From: Marchantia polymorpha subsp. ruderalis
Taxonomy: Eukaryota > Streptophyta > Marchantiopsida > Marchantiales > Marchantiaceae
Length of the DNA: 64,000 bases
Reading direction: 5' to 3'
Assembly (NCBI GenBank): GCA_037833965.1
Contig: AP031354.1
Location: forward strand, 6,798,001 to 6,862,000
The notes beneath the pieces were generated by a model. That model had not been told where the DNA came from. It did no database searches and saw only the letters and a program-made list of their open reading frames with translations. The position numbers and the translations under genes are program-made. Below are positions 33,704-42,246 of the stretch, piece after piece; position 1 is the stretch's first letter, and each line of letters starts with the position of its first letter.

Positions 33704-36259
33704 CTATCTACTACTCGCAGCATCTGCGCGAAACCAAACTACTCTACTGCACTCGGCTGATCCGGTGCTGCGCCTCCTGCGCGCCGGACTGCTCCGCTTA
33801 CTGTCTCTACCTTGCCAGTCTTCCGACCGGCTGCGTAACCCCAGGCGTTGGAGCGCTGTGGTGACTTCCGACTGTAAGTGCGCCATAGTGTCGCGCGCAC
33901 CCGACAAGAAGGTTTCTAATTTTCTCGCCACTCGCCGCCGACTCCGACTGTCACCCTCCGTCAATGCCGCCGCCCGAAGCTCGAACTCCCTGAGTGTGAT
34001 CCTCTCTTGAGCTGCCACCTCCCAATGGGCGTATCCTTTTAGACAAAGAGTCACCTGTGCCGCCAACTCTCCTCGCGCCCTGCAGCTGCTCTCCACCTCT
34101 GCCAGCTGCATTTCTGCTTCCGCACGTTGTGCCCTCAAATCCAAGCACTCGGATTGCAAGTTGCGCAACAACTCCTCATCCTCCTTGCGGGCTCTTTGAC
34201 TTTCTTCTAAGGCTCGCGTCTGGCGCGTAAGCTCGGCTGCTAGGACTTGGTTTTGTCTCCGCTCCTCCTGCAATTCCGACTCGATCTTTGCCCGTATTAG
34301 CTCGGCATCCGCCTGACTTTTCGTCGCCGCCTCCTCCCTCTGCTGCTGCAAGGCTTGGTATAGCTTCTGTGTGACCGCCAGGTGTTGTCGGAGGGCGGTG
34401 TTCCTATCCACATATACTCCGCACCTAGAGGCCCACTTTGCCACCTTGCTCCTCGTCCTGCGCCTGATAGTCTCCACATAAGACTGCGGTTTTAAAGCAC
34501 TTGCGTATTTGGATGTCTTGCGATCCAGATATCGCAGGAGTGGAACTATCTGTTCGCACAACACCCCTGTTGGCGTTTTCTGTACCGAATCCGCTTCCTG
34601 CTCTTCCGAGCTCGTCTCATCCTCAGTCTCGAGGATTTCAGTCGCCACCGAATCCCTTGGCGACTTCCTGGAACTGTGGCGCGCAGCAGCTTCCGCTGCG
34701 ACTGCTGCTCCACTGCCTGCTAAAATATCCAGGGCAGTGGGAGATCCCACTGCTTGAGCCCCTGTTCCGGCTCGATCTTCGGTCTCCGAAGGGGTCGACG
34801 CCGCAATGACTCTTGTCACTTTTGCACCGCCCGCTTCTGCTGCCTGTCCTTCCGGCGCAATCTGCGCGGAAGGTGTCCTCGATGAAGGTGCGTCCGCCGA
34901 AGGCGTCCGCACATTGGTCGTTGGCCCCATCCGTCTTGCAGTCGGCGAATCCGGCCGACTCTCTGTTGTCCGACTCGCAGTCGGCCGACCAGCAGTTGTC
35001 CGACTGGGAGTCGGATACACCCTGCGCGTCTTGACTCCACTTGGCCTGCTTGCTGGTGGCGTTTTCCCAGAAGTGCCTTCCGCCGAAGACGACCCTCGGA
35101 GGGTTGTTGGCTCGTCAGCCAAACTCTCTTCTGCTTCCGGCCTGCTGTCCGGTTCAACGTGTCGTTCAGTTGGCCTTCCTTCCGCTTGTCGGCCTTCAGT
35201 CATCCGACTCGCAGTCGGCCGACTGTCAGTCCGTCCATCTCCTCCCGAAGGTCGTGGTGCCTTCTGTGCAGAGGTATCTGCCGTCTTCCCTAGAATCTGA
35301 GCGATTATCTCCTCCTGGGTGAGATTCCGCCGGGTCGGAGTTCGCCCGGTCTCCTCAGTACCAGTTGGCATTTTGCGTGCCCTCTGTTTTGGTCGACTGT
35401 GAGGCTCGGGGGTGGGCCGACCACGAGTCGGCGCAGCTGGCACTTCCGGCTGCCTGTCCTCAGGTCTCTCATCCCACTTCCGCTTTCGCGGAATGCGCTC
35501 ACTTCGACGTTCTTCTGCTGCTCTTGCTGGAGCCGGAGCCGGAGGCGTACTGGCAGGTTCCTCGTTCGGATCCGTGTCTACTTCGGCCTCCCTCGAATAT
35601 CTACCGGGATAGTTCCGGGTCAGCTGCGGAAACCGTGTTTTCTCAGCATTTGTCAAACATCCCATCGCCCGATAAAACACGATCAAGTAAGGCGAGAGAT
35701 GATTGAGGGTTCCTCCTTTCTCTTCTTGCGCATGTTGGCGCGTCACCTTCCACAGGAGCCGTGCCCAATGCACTGGAGCTCCTGACAACACTAGCTCCAC
35801 AAATTCTACCTGCCAACCATGCATGTAAGCGGTCTTGGTCGGCTGCAATATCTGCAGCAATGCAGTCGCGACATTTCTCCGCAATCGATCTTTGTAATCC
35901 CGTGTCCGGAAACCGTTCTTGGGATGCCTGGCAACTTTGAAGAGCTCATTGTAGGAGACTTCTTCCTCCTGGGTCACCTTCACGCTATCGGCCTCGAAGA
36001 GGAGATCCCCTTCCTCGCCGGCACACCTGCCCAACACCTGCGCCCAGTTGCAAATGTCCCATCTCTCTGGGTGTGGGCGGAATCCGCGAGAGAGCTTGTG
36101 TCTCTCCTGCAGATACTCGCGCACCATCTCCGGACATGTCCAGTTCCACCCCCATAGGAGAAAATCGAGCTTCAGCCTCAGCAGCACATCTTGAAATGCG
36201 TGTAGACCGATCTGCGGCACCCTGAGTGGAGACACTCGCAGCTGGGGAACCTTCGACAT
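33704..36259 (-). CDS. LTR (U3)-encoded protein, 851 aa, intact, unknown function
   Basis: This is the second fully open copy of the LTR protein, the same length as the one in A1 and differing from it by scattered substitutions only. N-terminal domain 1-225 (WGWNWTCPEMVREYL, GWQVEFVELVLSGAPVHWARLLW). Linker about 226-560 with Arg/Thr/Ser-rich units and an acidic patch (ETEDETSSEEQEADS). Conserved block IVPLLRYLDRKTSKYASALKP. Coiled coil, then a basic C terminus. Directly upstream on the same strand lie pol and the polypurine tract, so in genomic RNA this is the last cistron. It could also be expressed from a promoter in the LTR start. Retention of two full-length frames among decayed copies suggests a role for the element, not proven. 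Confidence 0.86.
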   Translation of the reverse strand: MSKVPQLRVSPLRVPQIGLHAFQDVLLRLKLDFLLWGWNWTCPEMVREYLQERHKLSRGFRPHPERWDICNWAQVLGRCAGEEGDLLFEADSVKVTQEEEVSYNELFKVARHPKNGFRTRDYKDRLRRNVATALLQILQPTKTAYMHGWQVEFVELVLSGAPVHWARLLWKVTRQHAQEEKGGTLNHLSPYLIVFYRAMGCLTNAEKTRFPQLTRNYPGRYSREAEVDTDPNEEPASTPPAPAPARAAEERRSERIPRKRKWDERPEDRQPEVPAAPTRGRPTPEPHSRPKQRARKMPTGTEETGRTPTRRNLTQEEIIAQILGKTADTSAQKAPRPSGGDGRTDSRPTASRMTEGRQAEGRPTERHVEPDSRPEAEESLADEPTTLRGSSSAEGTSGKTPPASRPSGVKTRRVYPTPSRTTAGRPTASRTTESRPDSPTARRMGPTTNVRTPSADAPSSRTPSAQIAPEGQAAEAGGAKVTRVIAASTPSETEDRAGTGAQAVGSPTALDILAGSGAAVAAEAAARHSSRKSPRDSVATEILETEDETSSEEQEADSVQKTPTGVLCEQIVPLLRYLDRKTSKYASALKPQSYVETIRRRTRSKVAKWASRCGVYVDRNTALRQHLAVTQKLYQALQQQREEAATKSQADAELIRAKIESELQEERRQNQVLAAELTRQTRALEESQRARKEDEELLRNLQSECLDLRAQRAEAEMQLAEVESSCRARGELAAQVTLCLKGYAHWEVAAQERITLREFELRAAALTEGDSRSRRRVARKLETFLSGARDTMAHLQSEVTTALQRLGLRSRSEDWQGRDSKRSSPARRRRSTGSAECSRVVWFRADAASSR

Positions 36260-37518
36260 TGTGTTGCCTGCACACACAAACGTTCTCCCTTTCGCTCGCT
36301 CTCTCACAATCGCCACTGCGCGTCGGCCACTCAAGCACTGACTGCTCACTCTCTCTGCGCTCGTTCAAGATCGCTACTCGCAATTCTCTCCAAGGTCTGC
36401 CAAGATCCTTGCGCAACTCGTCTCCGCACCCTCTACTCCCACTGCAGGTCGCTCCGCTCTTGCGCGTAATCTTGGAAACTGGAAATCGCAAAATCAAGAA
36501 TGAGAGAATGAGACTGGAGCGCAGTCTTTTCTTCTCCGATTTCAAGAACGTCCAACGTTCTTACTGGTTACAACGTACGCAGCCGGCTATACGGCTTAAC
36601 GGTTCGCCCTTTGCATGCGCGAATTCACGTCTCCGCACTGCGCGCATTCGCATGCGTAAATGTTGAATTCTCCCGCCGCCGCCACCTTCCGGACTCGAGT
36701 CCGCTGCAGGGTATACGCCGGCCCTGTTGTCTTTTCCTAACCCGTCCCTCACCGGAGGCGTGTCGCCGCTGGTGCGTTCATTATCCGTCGGCGCCTTGCT
36801 GGAGGCGCATATCTAGTCGGAGCGAATTACGCCGGCGCGCAGTCGTACCGCTTATTTTGTCCTTTATGCCTCGTCCGTTGCTGCCGGCGCATATCCGTCA
36901 GCGCAACTCATGCCAGCGCATCCGGCCGTTAGCGCCACGTCGGAGGCGTACATCCGACCGGCGCTTTCCTTCCATGAACAGCCGCCAAAGGCGCTTCCGA
37001 CTCTGAGTTGGTTTCCTCCTATGAGCGCGTGATTCCGCCAAAGGCGCATCGCCGAGGGCGTACGGGAATCCTTTCCGGCTGTGAACCCTAGCGCGAACGG
37101 CGCATGTCCGGCTACGAGTTTTCCGACGCTCATAACTTCTCCGTCCCTGATCCATCTCCAACGCTCTTGGGCTCGTTAGAACAAGCGTCTCGAGCTCTTT
37201 CTAATGCGACTTCAACCAACTGGATCTACCGTGTATCCCGATTGTTATGAAGGTTTTCCCTTTCCGCGCTAGCGGCGCTTCGCCGAAGGCGCACTCATGG
37301 TCGGACGCCTTTAGAGGTCCGGGCCCTTCTCTTGACGTTTTTAGCAAAACCTTCTCCTGAGGTGTCTGCGCCGGAAGCGTAGCTTCCTTATACGCTGGAG
37401 GCGCGTGAGTAGAGACACCTCAGAAAAGGAGCTTTTGCCGAAGGCGCCGAAGACATTGGCGTTGGTACATCCGACTACGTGATTCTTTGTGTCCTCGTGA
37501 CGATCTCATCAATCCACT

Positions 37519-37527
37519 CTATTTATC
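37519..37527 (-). promoter_or_regulatory. Possible TATA-like box ahead of the U3 ORF
   Basis: GATAAATAG on the minus strand lies about 90 bp from the LTR start and 1.26 kb before the U3 ORF. The related CTAAATAGAG is in A1 (4470-4461). It is a weak match and might drive the U3 ORF separately. Confidence 0.25.
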
Positions 37528-37617
37528 GTACCCTTTTCTAACTACAAACACTGCTTCGGTACTAGTTTTCTAAAATTGTTTAATTTCTGCAAAAAAAACA
37601 AAAAGTGTGTTACCACA

Positions 37618-37630
37618 TGCCCCCCTCCTC
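37618..37630 (-). other. Polypurine tract of E2
   Basis: GAGGAGGGGGGCA on the minus strand ends exactly at the TG of the LTR. The same 13 bases abut the E3 3' LTR at 42210-42222. This is the plus-strand primer site and it fixes the LTR border upstream of the U3 ORF. Confidence 0.88.
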
Positions 37631-37654
37631 AATTGTGAGCGCCCACGCGAACAT

Positions 37655-40495
37655 TTACACGTGGTATTTCTTCAGACGCCATCCGTTCACGCGGGTGCCT
37701 AGCCATTCTCCTGTCAGTTCTGCGAGTTGGATGGATCCATTTGGGAAAACTTCTATCACCTTGTAAGGTCCCATCCATCTCAAGTGGAGCTTGCCTGGAA
37801 ATCTAGCATGTCTGCTATCGTATAGCAGAGCCAAGTCGCCCTTCTCCAGCAGTACTGGTTTGAGTCTTCGATCGTACTTCTCCTTCCGCCTGAGTTGTAG
37901 TTGCTTTGTTTGATCTTCGGCCTCTTGACGTCTTTCCTCCAGTGCCATTACTTCTTGCAGTCGATATGCCTGACTTTCTTCCGCGTCCAGCCTTCTCTGA
38001 TCTAAGGTCCTCTTGGTAGGTATCTCGAACTCGATGGGTAAGATCGGATGCTGCCCATAAACTAGAAAGTAAGGTGTTTGCCTGGTGGTGACTTTTTCTG
38101 CCGTTCTATATGCCCATAAGGCGGCCGGTAGCTTGGTGTCCCAGTCATGAGCATGGTTCACAGTCACCTTGAGGAGTATCTTACAGAGCAATCCATTGGA
38201 CTTCTCTGTCAGACCATTCGCCTTGGGGTTGTATGGAGTAGTCTTCCGATGCTTAATCTGGAAGTGCCGCGTCAAACTTTCTATCACCTGATTCAGAAAG
38301 TGCGTTCCCCTGTCACTGACTATTTCTAGTGGGCACCCGTAGCGTGTGATGATTGAGTCGAATAGGAACCGTGCTACTGCGGCTGCGTCGTCGTGCCTTG
38401 TGGCCTCTGCCTCCACCATCTTGGTCGCATAGTCTGTTGCTACCAATATGTAGCGCCTGCGCGTGCCTTTAGTGACAGGTTGTATTGGTCCCACGAAGTC
38501 GATCCCCCATTTTTCAAATGGTGCCAATGGCATGATTGGTGTAAGAGGCCATCTCGTGGTCGGAGTCGGCCTTCCCGTCCTCTGGCAGCTGTCGCATTTG
38601 CGAACGTAGTCGTGTACATCTTTGAACATCGTCGGCCACCAGTATCCTGCATTCACAATTTTGGTCACTGTATTTCTGGTGGCGTAATGACCACCAGCGT
38701 CTTCTGTGTGCATGGCTTTAACAACTCGCGGGACTTCGGACTCCTCTAAACATCTGCACAGCCTCTCGTCTGCCATTTTCTTGAACAAGACCCCCTGTTG
38801 AAGCTGGTAAGGTCCCGCTTTATGAACGAAGACTGTGCGCTGCTCCGCATCCAATCCTTCCGGACATTGGAGTGTGAGCAGAAACCTGTATAAGTCCGCG
38901 TACCTGGACTCATGGCTGGCGGACAACTGGAAAAGTTGTTCGTCGGGAAAATCATCCACTACTTCCTCCTCTATGGGTTCGGTCCATAGTCGGGAGAGGT
39001 AGTCCGCGTTCTCATGGTGAACGCCTTTCCTTGTCTGTACAGTGTAGGTGAATTCCTGCAGCAGTAGTACCCACCTGGCAATTCGTCCGGACAGATCCGC
39101 TTTCTTCACCAGGTGCTGTAAGGCGTAATGATCTACATGAAACACAAACTTTTAGCAGATCAAATAATGTCGGAACTTCTTACAGGAGTACACCATTCCC
39201 AACGCCTCCCTCTTAGTTTTCGTGTACTTCTTCTCTGCTGCTGACAACTGACGACTCGCGAAGTAAATCGGGTAGTCCTTCTTGTTGTCGTCCTTCTGAT
39301 TGAGAACCACTCCGATTGCAAATGCCGACGTGTCTACATAGACATGGAAAGGTCTGTTCCAATCCGGACTTCTCAGAACCGGAGCAGTCGTCAGTTTGGC
39401 TTTGAGCGTTTCAAAGGCCAGCTGTTGCTCCTTGCCCCACACATAGGGTTCCTCCTTCTTAAGCAGCTTCGTCAGATCGGCTGCCAAGATGGCGTACATA
39501 TTTATGAACCTTCTGTAATAACCTACATGGCCAAGGAAGGCCCTCAACTCACGCAGATTTGTTGGCGGCTGAAGTTCGAGAATAATCTTCACCTTCTCTA
39601 CATCCACTGCAATGCCATCGGACGAAACTTGGTGCCCCTGCAGGATTCCGCTGGTCATGAAGAAAAAACATTTCTCAGGGTGTAAGGACAAGCTGCTCTC
39701 CCTACATCTGTCGAACGTTTGCCGAAGATGGTTAAGGTGCTCCGACCTCTTACCGAAGACACAAAAGTCGTCGATGAAAATTTCTAGGAACTTCCTCAGG
39801 TGCTCTTGGAAGATATTTGTCATCATCCGCTGGAACGTCGCTGGCGCGTTGCACAGCCCGAACGGCATCTTGTGATAAGCATAGGTTCCCCAGTCGGTCG
39901 TGAAGGTTGTTTTGTCCTTGTCTTGTTCCCTGATGGACACCTGGTTGTAGCCGGAGAATCCGTCGAGGAAACTGTAGCATTCATGCCCTGCGACATGGTC
40001 CAAAATAGAGTCCGTGAAAGGGAGAGGGTGATGGTCCTTCCTCGTTGCTGCGTTCAGCTTTCGGAAGTCCTGGCACACTCGGATCTTACCCGTCAGTTTC
40101 TTGGGCACGATCACGATAGACGACACCCACTCGCTACTGAGTACCGGGTAGATGATTCCTGCGCTCAGGTACTTATCGATTTCGTCCTTCACCAATAATG
40201 AATATTTTGGGTTGAGCCTGTATTGGCGTTGGCGAACCGGAACTGCCTCGTCCAACAAGTCGATCCTGTGCTCCCCGTACCTTGCAGGTATGCCTTTCAT
40301 GTCTTCAATCTTCCATGCGAAGACATCCTCATAATGGCGAAGAAACGCCTGTACCCTGTGCAACTCTTCTCCTTGTACCTGGCTTGACACCTTCAAGCCT
40401 TTACCTGGACTGAGTTGCAGTTCGCAGCAATCACTCGGGTCAACAATCCCCTCTGTGTGACTGATCTCGCTTCTGCCCAGTCCGGCTGCTAGTTG
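37655..40495 (-). pseudogene. pol: E2 pol (RT-RNase H-integrase), one nonsense
   Basis: This is pol of 947 codons starting directly after the readthrough TAG. Reverse transcriptase with KIRVCQDFRKLNAA and FIDDFCVFG; RNase H with YVDTSAFAIGVV and HVDHYALQ; integrase with its zinc-binding HHCC motif and D,D,E residues (GIDFVGP, SDRGTHF, NGLTEKSN); C-terminal GPYKVIE module; end at KKYHV. A single stop (39152-39154, TAA after HYLIC in RNase H) separates two otherwise open parts in the same frame. The TTTEREALG motif reads KTKREALG, so one acidic residue is lost. There is no chromodomain and no second RNase H. Confidence 0.93.
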
Positions 40496-40498
40496 CTA
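40490..40498 (-). promoter_or_regulatory. Stop-codon readthrough site, gag-PR/pol (E2)
   Basis: GAA-TAG-CAA-CTA on the minus strand, with TAG at 40498-40496. The frame is open on both sides (EVYPDEE upstream, QLAAGLGRSEISHTEG downstream). The distance from TAG to the first pol Leu codon used elsewhere (40396) is exactly 102 nt, that is, in frame. Confidence 0.8.
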
Positions 40499-41846
40499 TT
40501 CCTCATCCGGATACACCTCGTCTCCTTCCTCCTCAATGGAGCAGCAAGTGACGTAGCCCACAAATTCCTCCGACGTTTCTGTCTCTGAGGTGCATGACGA
40601 GCTGGTCTCCCCTCCAGTTGTGTAACCGGAGGTGGTGGAAGGTGTTTTGCCCTCATGGAGTACCTTGGTCCATGGTACGGTAATGACAGTCGGAGGGTCC
40701 GCAGGGCTACGGAACTGTAATCTCTTCCTACTCCAGTCACACCTTGCTTTGGCATCGTATAGCCACGGTCTGCCAAGCAGCACATCATAACCTTTCTTCA
40801 TTAGAGGTTGCAGTATTATGTAGGACAGTTGAAAGTCCACTCCTTCAATGTTGGTTCTCACATTGCTCAACATTCCTAGTGGCATTCTGCGTGTTTGATC
40901 GGCCAGTCGCAACACTCGGGATGTAGGCTCGAAGGTCTGGAACCCCAAGGAGTTTGCTGTCTCCTCGGTCATGATATTCACGCCCGAGCCGGAGTCCACT
41001 GGTACCTTCTGTATGACGCAGCCTCCGATCTCTACTTCGATCTCTGGAGGTCCTAGGTCTCCTCCTTCCACTCTGTACACAGCCGGAAGTTTCTCTTTTC
41101 GGGGTTTGCGTGGTCGGCGCAACGAAAGCATCAGCATCCTTCTGTACGTCTTATTGTCCTCCAACAACTGGTGGAAGGAAATATTTGCCCTCTGACTCCC
41201 TATGTCCTCCACTATATCGTAGGAAGTGTTGGAAGTCACAGCCGGAAGTTTCCCTGTACTCGCGGTCGGAAGTGGTGTAGGGGGCCTAACTGCCTTCCGG
41301 TCGTCGGATGTCATTCCGGCGCCCAGTGCTTCCTTGATGAGGTGACTCACCTCATCTTTGATGTCCGGAAGGTAGTCTCGAGTCCGGAACTCTTCCGAAT
41401 ACCTGTCCGCCTTTTCTGAGTTCTGCTCCGGCTGGGTGTTTCTCATCGCCGGAGGTGTACCCGGCCTTCTCCTTTGGCCTTCTCTAACTTCTTTAGACTT
41501 CCTCCTCTCTTCCCTACGCTCGAGGCGGCGAGTGTCCTCGTGGCCTTCTCCTCTCCTCTTCGAACTTCGGGTTTCTACCCGACCGCACATTACTTCTTCC
41601 TCTGGCCATACTTCGTCTCCTTCAGCTGGGTCCAGACTCAGTTCTACCTGGTTGACCTGCACCTCTTCCTTGCCAGGTGTCGATACGAAACGCACGGCTG
41701 GCCTAGGGAGTTGTGGCTGATCACACTCGGCTGCTGTATGTCCATACTTCTTGCAATTGCTGCACAACGGTGCATACCCCATTGGCTTCCTCAAGTGGGG
41801 ACAGCTTGGCGCGTAATGTCCCATGTCTCCGCAGTTGTAGCAACCA
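40496..41846 (-). pseudogene. gag: E2 gag-protease, C-terminal part only
   Basis: It begins within the second zinc knuckle (CYNCGDMGHYAPSC) and continues through the third (CSNCKKYGHTAAEC), a charged linker, the protease (VDSGSGVNIM, LLGRPWLYD) and the acidic end (CCSIEEEGDEVYPDEE) to the TAG. The frame is open. The N-terminal half (matrix/capsid and first knuckle), the primer binding site and the 5' LTR are missing: at 41846 the sequence jumps through a filler into an LTR remnant. Confidence 0.9.
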
Positions 41847-41862
41847 AGCAACCAACCAAGCA
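41847..41862. other. Filler DNA at E2/E3 rearrangement junction
   Basis: Sixteen bases (AGCAACCAACCAAGCA) match neither the gag continuation nor the LTR. They look like a scrambled repeat of the adjacent gag bases gcaacca. Such templated filler is typical of end-joining repair. The junction fuses E2 gag to an LTR at the agcggcgc motif. Confidence 0.8.
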
Positions 41863-42209
41863 AGCGGCGCTTCGCCGAAGGCGCACTCATGGTCGGATGC
41901 CTTTAGAGGTCCGGGTCCTTCTCCTGACGTCTTTAGCAACACCTCCTCCTGAGGTGTCTGCGCCGGAAGCGTAGCTTCCTTATACGCTGGAGGCGCGTGA
42001 GTAGAGACACCTCAGAAAAGGAGCTTTTGCCGAAGGCGCCGAAGACATTGGCGTTGGTACATACGACTACGTGATTCTTTGTGTCCTCGTGACGATCTCA
42101 TCAATCCACTCTATTTAGCGTACCCTTCTCTAGCTACAAACACTGCTTTGGTACTAGTTTTCTAAAATTGTTTAAATTCTGCAAAAAAAACAAAAAGTGT
42201 GTTACCACA
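41863..42209 (-). mobile_element. E3 3' LTR remnant (first 347 bp)
   Basis: Only the beginning of the family A LTR is left (minus strand from TGTGGTAACACAC at 42209), nearly identical to the E2 LTR start. The ORF, promoter and U5 are lost at the junction. A polypurine tract and pol follow on the right, identifying it as the 3' LTR of E3. Confidence 0.9.
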
Positions 42210-42222
42210 TGCCCCCCTCCTC
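42210..42222 (-). other. Polypurine tract of E3
   Basis: GAGGAGGGGGGCA on the minus strand, identical to that of E2 and abutting the LTR remnant. Confidence 0.88.
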
Positions 42223-42246
42223 AATTGTGAGCGCCCACGCGAACAT

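Larger units (their letters stand above)
32760..37617 (-). mobile_element. E2 3' LTR (family A, complete, 4,858 bp)
   Basis: This is the reference copy of the family A LTR. On the minus strand: TGTGGTAACACAC at 37617, leader to 36260, U3 ORF 36259-33704, TATA 33670-33665, promoter hairpin, R/U5 with (GT)n near 32,984-32,998, and GTTATTACA at 32760. A polypurine tract abuts its 37617 end, which shows that the whole ORF lies within the LTR proper. The left flank is family C sequence (gaact). The leader has no gene; a weak TATA-like GATAAATAG sits about 90 bp inside the LTR (37527-37519). Confidence 0.95.

Noticed and set aside
34806-35300. Plus-strand ORFs of 100-165 aa opposite the family A linker
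   Set aside because: Same cause: low-complexity shadow frames that recur only because the LTR recurs.
41463-41890. Separate gag-like start MSAPSAKRRLLGWLLG fused to the zinc knuckle in E2
   Set aside because: These residues come from translating LTR and filler DNA at the rearrangement junction, not from a gene start.
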